A stretch of DNA of 64,000 nt, from contig OX335645.2 of NCBI GenBank assembly GCA_946894095.1, forward strand, positions 13,291,001-13,355,000, written 5' to 3'. How positions within the stretch are numbered: the stretch's first letter is position 1; every line of letters begins with the position of its first letter. Below the pieces are notes generated by a model. It was given only the letters and a program-made list of their open reading frames with translations, searched no databases and was not told where the DNA came from. Positions 57,501 to 64,000 of the stretch are shown here, one piece after another. Source of the DNA: Incurvaria masculella. Lineage: Eukaryota; Arthropoda; Insecta; Lepidoptera; Incurvariidae. A program made the translations under genes and the position numbers.

Positions 57501-60500
57501 GCATGGTGTGGCGGCGGCGCGCCGGGTCCGTCGCCACGAACTCGTGCTGACGCAGCAGCTTGCCCTGCGACAGCAGGTTGATCTGCAATCATAAGCAATC
57601 AAAATTTAAATCGTAAAGTGCAATGTAGGACGGCTCGTTAGCGCCGAAAAGGGGAATTAACGGTTACCGGCTCTCTTTGCTATAACCTTTAACGGCTAGG
57701 TTTTGGTTACGCTATCGAAGGACTCCTGAACACCTTCGCATTACCCAAACCTCGTTAAAACCTTTATCTTTTTAAATGAATAGAGCCCCACCCACGTTAT
57801 ATCTATGCTATTTCAAACAATCGCACCTTTTTATTGTTTTTAGGGTTCCTTAGGGTTTATTACTAAGCCTCCACTGTCCGTCCGTCCCTCCGTCCGTCAC
57901 AGGGCTGTATCTCATAAACCGTAATAGGTAGGCAGCTGAAATTTTCTCAGAGTGTGTATTTATTTTGCCGCTATAACAACAAATAGGTAAAATAAAAAAG
58001 AGGTGTCCCATACAAAAAACGTTATTTTTTGGTGTTAAATCTTGTACAATGGTACGGAACCCTTCGTGTGCGAGTCCGACTCGCACTTGACCGGTTTTTT
58101 TTTCACATGACACAGAATACGGTGATGGAATACTGTAGTCATATTTGGGAAGACAGTCCCCAGCAATTGTTGGTGTCTTTGGACCACAGAAATCGGAATT
58201 TCTGTGCCTTGGACTTAAGGTCGGCCCGTAAGCACCTGAAAATTTCCCCTTCCATACAAACGTAGTTTACTAATCATTTGAAAACCAGTGTTCCAACTTA
58301 TTTGATGTTTGGTATCTAATATTAGGCTACAAATATCTGTGTCTGCATGCCTTTGTTTTTTCGGTAAATGTATTCTGGGTCAAACCATAGAGAAAACAAA
58401 ATTCGTATGAAGATTTTCTTTTTGCTTTCATTTCATTCGGTTTGGATTTTTCAAAAAAACAAAAGCATGCAGACACAGATATTCGTTACCTGATATTAGA
58501 TATTAAATATCAATTTAATTGGAATAGCGGTTTCCAAATTATTAGTAAACTACGTTTGTATGGAGAGCAGAGCCGTTCTTAAGGCGCTAGGACTAGCTAA
58601 CTACTCGCGCCATACAAATGCACTTTTTAACAAATGTAATAATATGTAGTGAAACGCTTCAGCAAATCCAAATAGAACTCCAGACTGATAATGGATTGTT
58701 AATATTTTTTTATTCCATCATTTATTTAAATAATAATAAAAATAAAAAAGTTGATTTTTCTCATTAGAAATCTGAAAGTAATTCGATTTCTAGATATAAG
58801 CAAAAACAGCATATATGCATAAACAAAAAATTCCATTTGCTTTTAGATTTCTACATTTAGTCAAAAAAGTTCGGAAATGGACACCGTTTCCGCAATGTAT
58901 TTTGTATAGAAAAAGGAAACATACATTAACGAAAATAATTCGATTCTTAGACAAGGAATCATATATTGTAAGAATGACACTTATAATCGTCAGACTTAGT
59001 TAGTTAACTTGGGGTGCCTCGTCTAACTTTGCGATTTGGCTAGTACCAGGCCCTTAATATAGCGTCGAGGCATCCGTCTTGTTGGAGACCCGAAACTTAA
59101 CGATGTTACTTAGGCTGTGGAACTTGCATCCCTTATTCCTCCCCATTCATCCTATATTTGGAGCACTCGCCACAGAGAATCAGAGCACCCTCTTGTGGTT
59201 GAAATTATGCTTTTGAGAACCAACCTTTATTTAAATTCGTTATTACGCCGCACTACCGCGGCAGGGTCAAGGTGTCTGTCTACCGGCGAGTGCATTTCCT
59301 CATACTTGGAAGTCAACATTTCTAGAAATCGGCTCGTTAAGAATGGCCCATAAACTATGCTCCCCATAAAAACCTTGTTTATTAATCATTTGAATACCAC
59401 TCTTACAATTGAATTTATATTTAATACCTAATATCGGGCAACATATATGTGTGTTATTTATGTATGAACGTTTTGTTTTTATTTTTAAATCCAAACTGAA
59501 ACAAATGAAAGCAAAAAAAAAATTTCATACGAATTTTGTTACCTCTGTAGTTTGACCCAGGATATATTTACCGAAAAAACAAAGATGTGCAAACACAGAT
59601 ATTGGTTGCTTGATATTAGATACCTAATATCAAATAAATTGGAACAGTGATTTTGAAATGATTAGTAAACTACGTTTGTATAAGAGATTAAATTTTCTGA
59701 TTCTTACGGGCCCACCTTAAGTATTGTGAGGTGTATTTGGCCGACCACCGGAAAACCATGCTGGTAATGCTAAACAAGGTAAATCATAATTTTAAAAAAT
59801 ATATTTTTTTATGGCAAAATCGCACCCACGATAATTTCGCACTAACTTATCATATAATTTCGGTGCTCGGGCGGCTGGTTATGTCGAGATCCGGTTAGAA
59901 ATCTTAAATTAAGTATTATTGTTTCATTTCAGTCTTAACTTTCCACGCGCCGATATCTGAACAGTGGCAGTTAACTCTCGAAACGCAATATTACAAAGCG
60001 TTAGCCTTAACATAGAAACCACAATTACAAGCAATGATATGTCATATATACATAATAGGTAGTTTATTACCTCTTTTATTGATAACTAGTGCATTGTATA
60101 GGTTTTTTTAGACTCATGTTTGTCGTACAAACAAATGTTAAAATGAATATTCCCAGCCACTGGGAATGGCTGAAAGTTTAATAAACATAACTGTGAAGAG
60201 CCCAGTACTAAAACTTAAAACAGCTGAATTAGTGAGTTTCTTTCTGACGTCGTTTTCCGACACATCAAGCATACTCGAAGAAAAGTGAAGCGGTTCACGT
60301 TAGCGGGCATCAAACCGACATCTCCCGAGGTGATACGAACAGTATCAATCCTCTTAAACGATCATTTTCCCACACGACTGTGTATAATTCCGGTATAAAA
60401 AAGAAAAAAATCGATTTAACGAACGCCAGTCGTCAAGTTAAACACGAGATTTTTTTTTCATATGCATCTGTTTCTTGTGAGTATTTGCATGTGTTCTGTG

Positions 60501-63164
60501 TTTATAACAATAAGATTTTACCTAGTTTAAAAACACGAGACTACGCTAGACGCGCTAGACGCCTTTTTAATGAAATAGACGCGCACTGTTGCAGGGCGCT
60601 TCATTTGCATTTCGGTCCGAACACATTGTATTTAATTACGAGCCGGAAGGGTGACACTTATGCCACTTTCGCGGAGAAAAAGACAAGCGAAGAAAGAGAC
60701 TGGTAACGGTGTCATCATTTCGGCCGTGAAGTAATATGGGTTGACGGGTTTGTCACAGAAAAAGTGACGCTTGGACACTTTTTCCCGTGTAGCTCCCATC
60801 CGCCAAACGCGCGATAGGAACATTGATAGGCAGAAAGTGGTGGGAAATATATTACCGGACAGTCCCTAATATTTTCCAACGCGATAATGTCGTCCACAGT
60901 GGTGAGCAGGGACTCCAGCATCGCCTTGGCCTGCTGCAGGCTCTGCAGCGTGGTCTCCGCTCCGTCCGCGTCGCCGTCGCTCGAGTCGCCGCTGGCGCCG
61001 CTGTCGACGCTGACGCGCGACCGCTGCGAGCCGCTCTCCGCGCACTCGTTCGCGTAGTTCTGGTACGTCTTCACCAGGTCGTCCAGGAACAGCCTGTACC
61101 GCGGTATCCGCTGCACCGGCTCTAGCAGGTAGCTCGACAGGTCTAGCCTTTCGTTAAGTTCTAATTGCTTCTCCTGGAAGACGAGACATTGAATTAACCA
61201 CAGACCTAGCATTAGCGCGCTGTTCTTGCAAAACTAACACAGTGTGGAAGTGAGACGTCCACTCGAGGACCATTGCCGCGAGTTGGAGAGAGACGGAAAA
61301 ACAGATGAGATAAAATCGAAACGCTATCAGTGCATAGTGTGTGTAGAAATGTACAAATGTTTTGTTGTAAAATCTTTATGTTCATGGTAACCTTTGCATT
61401 TTTAGATTGTGAGGTAAATATGCCTAAAACCCGGACAAATACACTTTTTTTCTGGTGAGATGACCCACTGATTATTCGTCGGACTTTTCCTAATTATTTC
61501 AAAGTTTAACTTGGAACAAAACTTATGATCATTTTTTGAAGCAAAAGGGAGATTCAGAACTATTTTGAGTAAAACAAAATTTCAGTACATTTTGTTTAAA
61601 AAAATATTTGTTTCATGCGAGTTTTTTCGAGGATGTTTTTTTCACAACAACCGTTTTATAAGATTAAATATTTATTTTACCAATTATAATATCTACTGCA
61701 CGATGTTTCTTTCTGTCGATTACCATGCCTTAGTTGAATCTTTGCATCGAATGAAAAAACTTCGACTAAAATGTAAATATTGTAATTAGGCTGCCGTGAA
61801 ATTTAGTCACGCAACTAGACTGTGCAACTGGGTCAAATTAATGCACCGCTTAAAAATCAAATGATTGCCGAACGTTGAGGTTGGAACAAATAAGTCGATG
61901 ATCGATGATTTTGTCAAGGCAGCGGTTCCATGTCATTGTGAATGAACGAATGTCATCAACTTTCCTGCTCCATCTTTCTAAGGTCGATCTTGAGTTATTT
62001 ATAAGTGTTTATTAATTAGATACATATGTAAATATCGCTATCGGACTTATTGTTCCTACTCAGTCGAGTGCAGTCTAACAGTAACGGTAGAATAACGGTG
62101 TGCAGCAAGCGTGCGGTTACTTTTTACTGTATCACACGATCTGGTACCGTTATCTAATAAAAAGTTGTACCTACCACTGCCCCCAAAATCGTATTATTCT
62201 TTTATTTTTGGGCATAACAACTACGATAAAGGAATTAGTGTATTCATATTGAATGTATTAATACGTTTTAATTAATGATTTAGAATATGTAAAACATATG
62301 ATATATTTTTTCAAGTGCCTTTTTTACTCGACTATGGCGAAGTCAAAAGGAAGGGTTATTATAACTGTTTTTGTAATGATTTTACAATCAATGAAATAAT
62401 TGCACACTAGGAATAATAAAGCATCCATGGATACGACATTTGACGGTCATAGAATAATAAACAGTATTGTATGAATCGTATGAATCATCTGTTGAGAAAT
62501 GCACTGAAAATGAATAGATATGTGTAGGTACATTGTAGGTATTATGATTACAGTATGTATGACATCATGAAGTCTGAAATAGGTAATGTTTCATTAGTGT
62601 GCCTTATCTTTGGGAATCCCCAAACATATTGTATGATTCCGATTTTTTATACTGAATTAATTTTTCAAGTGGGCCTTCAGGGCCAAATCCGAAACTATAA
62701 GAAATAGCTAAAAACACCAAAATGAGTCATGAGGCTGATTTTGACAAAAACTACGACTACATTATTTTATTTTATTTATTTTGTTTGTATAATTGTTTTT
62801 CTAGCCGGGAATCGAACTCGTTGATTTTGAAAAAAAAAAACGCATGCTGTATTATTGCACCAGTTATTAGTGTCGCCTATAAGGAACAAATTCTGAGTAT
62901 TAATATTATACGACGAACTAAAGGAAAGTGTTGATTTTTAATAAACTGACCGGGCAAGAAAGCCCGGTTGTCCATTGAACTAAACATTAGCTATATTCTA
63001 CATTATTTATTTTTTATTGCAACTGAGTTTTTCTTAAGCTAAGCTTGATAAGAAAAAAATATATGCAAAAGACTTACCTGAAAGAATTTCTTATGTTCAT
63101 AAACCAGTCTATTTGATCTCTTATTATTCCTAGAGTATATAACGTACATGTGAAACTTTTGTTC
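45500..63164 (-). CDS. Dbl-family RhoGEF, puratrophin-1/PLEKHG4-like (3' part of gene, six exons)
   Basis: Six minus-strand exons, each with GT..AG borders and matching phases (0,0,0,1,1), join into 936 nt: 311 codons and a TGA. The product is the C-terminal part of a Rho guanine-nucleotide exchange factor, a cytosolic, membrane-associated activator that loads GTP on Rho-family GTPases. Residues 1-135 are the second half of the DH catalytic domain, with the signature LLEPVQRIPRYRLFLDDLVK. Residues 136-250 form the PH domain, including RVFLFEKLVLL and the conserved tryptophan of its last helix. The remainder is a serine-rich then basic tail. The run DLSSYLLEPVQR and the preceding FHMYVIYSRNNKRSNRLV stretch resemble puratrophin-1/PLEKHG4 and its fly relatives more than other Dbl proteins; this subfamily call is inferred from memory of the family. 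The N-terminal exons lie beyond position 64000. Codons are GC-rich compared with the surrounding introns. Confidence 0.88.
45715..45966 (+). mobile_element. lepidopteran dispersed repeat (GGGTTCCGTA family)
   Basis: CGGCCAAGTGCGAGTTGGAC, CACGAAGGGTTCCGTAACAT, TTGTTATAGCGGCAAAAATA, TTCATGAGATACAGCCCTGT and ATACGGAACCCTAAAAAT form a repeat I know to be common in moth and butterfly genomes. An inverted copy lies at 57836-58108. Noncoding. Confidence 0.85.
46015..46445 (+). mobile_element. possible Penelope-like remnant with hammerhead-type core
   Basis: The left part is GC-rich, frame-damaged sequence with no domain I can name. The right part holds CTGATGA (46398-46404), a 6-bp stem GTCCAC/GTGGAC with a 6-nt loop, and GAAAC-GTC (46424-46431). 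That is the core and helix II of a hammerhead ribozyme. Such motifs are known from Penelope-like retroelements. Helices I and III are weak here, so activity is doubtful. Confidence 0.4.
46450..46765 (+). mobile_element. Jockey/CR1-type LINE ORF2 C-terminus and 3' end
   Basis: A 63-codon frame ending at 46719 reads LLRTNRFLNSFLCHTARILN, then CLPADAFSHTYNLGVFKRNL, the family's ORF2 end, followed by GGAGGCGAGGTGTTTTCGGC and CTGAGCACC. Related copies lie at 23185-23685 and 59050-59336. Confidence 0.8.
46888..47040 (-). mobile_element. SINE body fragment
   Basis: ACTAGGTCCCATGCCATGAT, TTTCATCGCCGCTTCGACCA and GGTACCGACCCAGGCG match the minus-strand SINE body of 48465-48846. Confidence 0.65.
47045..48460. 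other. RhoGEF intron sequence, AT-rich, with a 21-nt C run
   Basis: Lies in the intron between the last two RhoGEF exons. A C run occupies 47612-47632. A 122-codon minus frame and a 72-codon plus frame cross it without domains. Nothing else recognised. Confidence 0.45.
48465..48846 (-). mobile_element. full-length 5S-rRNA-derived SINE
   Basis: Read on the minus strand: GTCAGCCTCAGTGGCC start, CTTCGGCGATCGCTCTCCGA, GTTAAGCAACGCTGGGTCCG (box A), TTGGATGGGTGACC (box C), then the shared body and a short A tail (T run 48465-48473 on the plus strand). It is nearly identical to the copy at 8521-8911 over its whole length, with only scattered single-base differences, and sits within a RhoGEF intron. 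Confidence 0.88.
48850..49800. other. RhoGEF intron sequence, nothing recognised
   Basis: An 85-codon plus-strand frame at 48946-49203 (lysine-rich, with no domain seen) is the only notable frame. No repeat family recognised. Confidence 0.4.
49810..49908 (-). CDS. RhoGEF exon (C-terminal serine-rich linker)
   Basis: This 99-nt exon has a TTAATTTCAG acceptor and an AAAT|GTATGT donor. It starts with the two bases needed to complete the split codon left by the PH exon and again ends in phase 1. The reading begins ELQLKNRSARNSTVSIASQS and continues with an acidic DGDLEP piece. LKNRSARNSTVSIAS directly after the PH helix looks like a phosphorylatable linker. Splice-site quality, phase match, length divisible by three and GC content all support coding, though no domain is present. 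Confidence 0.78.
49994..50546 (+). mobile_element. AT-rich DNA element with CAYTGAAAAAAAT ends
   Basis: The left end CATTGAAAAAAATTAT and, reversed, the right end CACTGAAAAAAATCATC form terminal inverted repeats of about 15 bp. Internal blocks (TTGTTTTAACTGATTTAACA, CAAATTAGGCGTGCAACTGT, AAATGATACAGTAACATTCA) recur at 17879-18383 and, inverted, at 16720-17110. Noncoding; located in a RhoGEF intron. Confidence 0.75.
50714..50803. repeat. long hairpin, pre-miRNA-sized
   Basis: Arms GTATACTG..CTCCTTATTAAAAAGGCAG.. and ..CTTTTTAATAAGGAG..AAGTATAC pair over almost 40 bp with a loop around GTGCCTT. Only a few mismatches are visible. It may be a miniature inverted-repeat element or a small-RNA precursor. 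Confidence 0.8.
51202..51580 (-). mobile_element. tRNA-headed SINE sharing the 5S-SINE body
   Basis: On the minus strand a tRNA-like head (TAGCTCATGGGCGCGGAAAC box A; GGGTTCCAATCCC box B; 51515-51580) is followed by a CTCTCTCTCTTT-containing linker. After that comes the body also present in the 5S-headed copies: GTACGGAATC, CCTACTTGGCGGTAGGGGTG, CATCACATTGGATG and the GGCTAATA..TTCCAGTCACA tail. The same head and linker lie at 14609-14732. Confidence 0.75.
51590..52665. other. RhoGEF intron sequence, nothing recognised
   Basis: A short imperfect hairpin TGTCGT-GG-TCTTATCA / TGATAAGACGACA lies at 51753-51794. Frames of 80-90 codons near 52.1-52.4 kb lack domains. Confidence 0.45.
52670..52852. 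mobile_element. MITE with GAATTCCGTAATCA terminal inverted repeats
   Basis: The ends GAATTCCGTAATCAGTAATC and (reversed) GGAATTCCGTAATCAAGAAT, with inner TTTTATAGCGGTTT / AAACCGCTATAAAA, make a foldback element related to 14406-14608. Confidence 0.8.
52860..54185. other. RhoGEF intron sequence, nothing recognised
   Basis: A mildly GC-rich patch at 53570-53660 is the only compositional feature; no exon or repeat could be supported. Confidence 0.45.
54188..54382 (+). mobile_element. SINE body and tail fragment
   Basis: GTGTTTTCCATTCAGTTGAA, GGAAGGTCGCGGCATAGCTC and TATTAGCCATCCATGTCCAG match the plus-strand 3' half of the SINE at 8521-8911. Confidence 0.75.
54601..55136. mobile_element. foldback DNA element with ~130-bp inverted arms
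   Basis: Starts GGAGGTCACGACATTTTTGG and ends with its near-inverse (CCATTTTTGTCGCCACCTCC). The arms stay complementary through GGTAAATGGCTGAA, AGACCAACCCTCTGA and AGTGGTTGCGTTA, about 130 bp each, around a 250-bp AT-rich core. It is a MITE-type element without coding capacity in a RhoGEF intron. Confidence 0.85.
55140..55905. other. RhoGEF intron sequence, nothing recognised
   Basis: No repeat family or frame that can be supported. Confidence 0.5.
55917..56130 (-). CDS. RhoGEF exon (PH domain, end)
   Basis: This 214-nt exon starts in phase 0 after a CCATTTCAG acceptor and ends in phase 1 at AAGG|GTAAGA. It encodes QLTVEIFLYRDHIPVEELGI, then HKFTIWYKKRN and finally VRAAWVEEITALLWKQAMMK. The last piece is the C-terminal amphipathic helix of a PH domain with its near-invariant tryptophan; the K-x-x-IP-x-EELGIT spacing is typical of Dbl-associated PH domains. 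The previous intron is 1.32 kb and the next is about 6.0 kb. Confidence 0.9.
56140..57440. other. RhoGEF intron between the two PH exons
   Basis: 1.3 kb of AT-rich intron. Frames overlapping the exon at the right edge are read-through of the coding exon into the intron or its shadows. No other feature recognised. Confidence 0.6.
57451..57582 (-). CDS. RhoGEF exon (PH domain, first strands)
   Basis: This 132-nt exon gives 44 codons, phase 0/0, with a ATGATTGCAG acceptor and an AAG|GTACGC donor. It encodes INLLSQGKLLRQHEFV, then a basic ARRRHTMRVFLFEKLVLL run. This is the standard start of the PH domain in Dbl proteins: strand 1 with GKLL-Q-EF, then the RVFLFEK-(L/V)L strand. The PH domain directly follows the DH domain, as expected for this family. 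A 3.27-kb intron separates it from the DH exon and holds several transposon remnants. Confidence 0.9.
57836..58108 (-). mobile_element. lepidopteran dispersed repeat (GGGTTCCGTA family), inverted copy
   Basis: TTATTACTAAGCCTCCACTG, CCGTCCGTCCCTCCGTCCGT, GGGCTGTATCTCATAAACCG and GAGTCCGACTCGCACTTGAC match the element at 45715-45966 in reverse. Confidence 0.85.
58113..58214 (+). mobile_element. LINE ORF2 fragment (MEYCSHIW motif)
   Basis: The frame reads MEYCSHIWEDSPQQLLVSLD, the hallmark post-palm motif of lepidopteran Jockey/CR1-type LINEs. It breaks off at the MITE beginning at 58215. The 3' part of a like element continues at 59050-59336. Confidence 0.75.
58215..58582 (+). mobile_element. 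TTAA-flanked foldback MITE, copy 1
   Basis: TTAA occurs at both ends (58215-58218 and 58579-58582). Inner ends are GGTCGGCCCGTAAG and, reversed, GAACGGCTCTGC. Inside, arms such as CATACAAACGTAGTTTACTA are repeated in inverse near the right end and the interior is mostly self-complementary. A TTAA target suits piggyBac-superfamily elements. Confidence 0.8.
58585..59045. other. RhoGEF intron sequence between LINE and MITE pieces
   Basis: AT-rich, with a 62-codon frame (58815-59003) lacking any domain. Nothing else recognised. Confidence 0.4.
59050..59336 (+). mobile_element. LINE ORF2 C-terminal remnant
   Basis: CCACAGAGAATCAGAGCACC and the RTNLYLNSLLRRTTA-like frame match the ORF2 ends at 23400-23600 and 46500-46700. 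Frame damaged; interrupted at 59337 by a MITE. Confidence 0.7.
59337..59720 (-). mobile_element. TTAA-flanked foldback MITE, copy 2 (opposite orientation)
   Basis: TTAA at 59337-59340 and 59717-59720. Its inner ends GAATGGCCCATAAAC and, reversed, GGTGGGCCCGTAAG correspond to the right and left ends of copy 1. The whole interior aligns with copy 1 after reverse complementing. Confidence 0.8.
59725..60850. other. RhoGEF intron sequence, nothing firmly recognised
   Basis: A 108-codon plus-strand frame (60380-60706) shows no domain. Sequence near 59721-59775 may be the 3' end of the LINE interrupted at 59337. Confidence 0.4.
60856..61173 (-). CDS. RhoGEF exon (DH catalytic core with Ser/Asp insertion)
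   Basis: This 318-nt exon gives 106 codons, phase 0/0, between a CTTCCAG acceptor and a CCG|GTAATA donor. It holds the best-conserved DH helix (LSSYLLEPVQRIPRYRLFLD), which packs against the GTPase. It closes with the last DH helix (QQAKAMLESLLTTVDDIIAL). Between them, after DDLVKTYQNYANECAE, lies a stretch of about 30 residues rich in Ser, Asp, Gly and Ala where most DH domains have only a short loop. The exon is strikingly GC-rich and CpG-rich compared with the AT-rich flanking introns. Confidence 0.9.
61180..63070. other. RhoGEF intron sequence, nothing recognised
   Basis: 1.9 kb AT-rich intron between two DH exons; frames of about 70 codons lack domains or borders. Confidence 0.55.
63078..63164 (-). 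CDS. RhoGEF exon (DH domain, middle)
   Basis: This 87-nt exon gives 29 codons, phase 0 at both ends, after a TTTGTTTCAG acceptor and before a CAG|GTAAGT donor. It encodes a helix beginning EQKFHMYVIYSRNN and ending YEHKKFFQ. That is the part of a DH domain just before the most conserved helix; in PLEKHG4-type proteins the equivalent stretch also reads as Y-x-x-Y-S-(K/R)-N followed by a basic/Ser run. It joins in frame to the next exon, which starts EKQLELNERLDL. It is the most 5' exon recognised in the window. Confidence 0.8.
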
Positions 63165-63169
63165 CTGAA

Positions 63170-64000
63170 ACAAAATAAGAGATGACATTAGGAAAGTATT
63201 GGACATTTTCTACAACAAAATTGTGGACACATTATAAGGCAAAAACAATAAATTATACAATCCCTTAAACAAATCAATTATCGTGTGGAATCATCGCTAT
63301 CATCTTGTTTACGCTTTGTGTTACATTCGAATTGGTTAGCAGATACTATGTGTAGGTTCATGCATATTCCTTGGGAAGATATAAAGAACCATTCCACTGA
63401 TTAGAATTTGTGGCGACAGTTTTTAACGAGTAGTCTAGAAGTTAAGGCGAAACCGATTTTTAAAGGCTTTCATTATTTACCTCAAACCAAACAGGAAATA
63501 AAAAACTGTACTAAAATGTGGCAAACACGGAATAGTTTAAAGTGGAAACAAGACTCAAGTGGCAATAATAAATAAGAATCTGAATCACATGGCAGAAGAT
63601 TGTAAATAACATTGAAATCTATATTTTCCATAGACCTAACATCCTATTTCTATGATATTTTCATATCAAAACGATGAATGGTTCTTATTTTTTTTTATTA
63701 TAACGTAAATGAAGCTCTGGGTTTGATTTTTTTTACACCTTTTTAGAATAGTTATGGTTTTGAGGCTCGTTTTCGCCTTTATATATTAGTTATATCTTCC
63801 TGGATTTTCCCATTCGCGCCATATGCTCATGACGGCTTACTAAACAAAAATGGCAAATTTATTGTGTTCATGGCGGCGGATATGTAACTCACAGGGCGAA
63901 AAAAGTTGTGTCATACACTGAAACAAATATTCTAGCAGTCTATTTATTTTGTACTGTATAAAACATGCGTACCGTAAAAACCCAAAAATTAAGCATATAG
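63170..64000. other. RhoGEF upstream intron, nothing recognised
   Basis: AT-rich; upstream DH exons must lie beyond the right edge. Confidence 0.5.

Overview
The window is animal nuclear DNA, almost certainly from a moth or butterfly (Lepidoptera). The background is AT-rich, the genes are split by long introns, and repeats are very dense. Several repeat families are recognised from lepidopteran genomes: a dispersed repeat carrying the GGGTTCCGTA / TACGGAACCCT signature in both orientations, RTE-type LINE 3' ends with a (GTCA)n tail, many truncated Jockey/CR1-type LINE 3' ends, Helitron-like elements ending in a hairpin plus CTAG, and SINEs.

The one confident host gene lies on the minus strand at the right side. 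Six exons (63164-63078, 61173-60856, 57582-57451, 56130-55917, 49908-49810, 45585-45500) have consensus splice sites and compatible phases. They join into 936 nt, or 311 codons plus a stop. They encode the second half of a DH domain, a complete PH domain and a short basic C-terminus of a Dbl-family Rho guanine-nucleotide exchange factor, most like puratrophin-1/PLEKHG4. The 5' exons lie beyond the right edge. Its introns are full of transposon debris.

From 1 to about 45 kb no gene can be assigned with confidence. This part holds a tRNA-Thr-like sequence, some 15 GC/CpG-rich islands of 100-450 bp (candidate regulatory modules or promoters), and a dense layer of mobile elements. Weaker gene candidates, all on the plus strand, are a GC3-rich exon near 31.84-31.94 kb, a spliced cysteine-rich 94-residue ORF at 38.5-38.8 kb inside a region bounded by short inverted repeats (37.5-41.5 kb), and three phase-compatible short exons at 42.59-43.81 kb.

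The most interesting signals are these: a SINE body shared by copies with a 5S-rRNA-derived head and copies with a tRNA-derived head; a hammerhead-ribozyme-like core at 46.40 kb; a serine/aspartate-rich insertion within the RhoGEF DH domain; two oppositely oriented TTAA-flanked MITEs beside the same LINE remnant; and several perfect or very long hairpins. No prokaryotic features, CRISPR arrays or operons are present.
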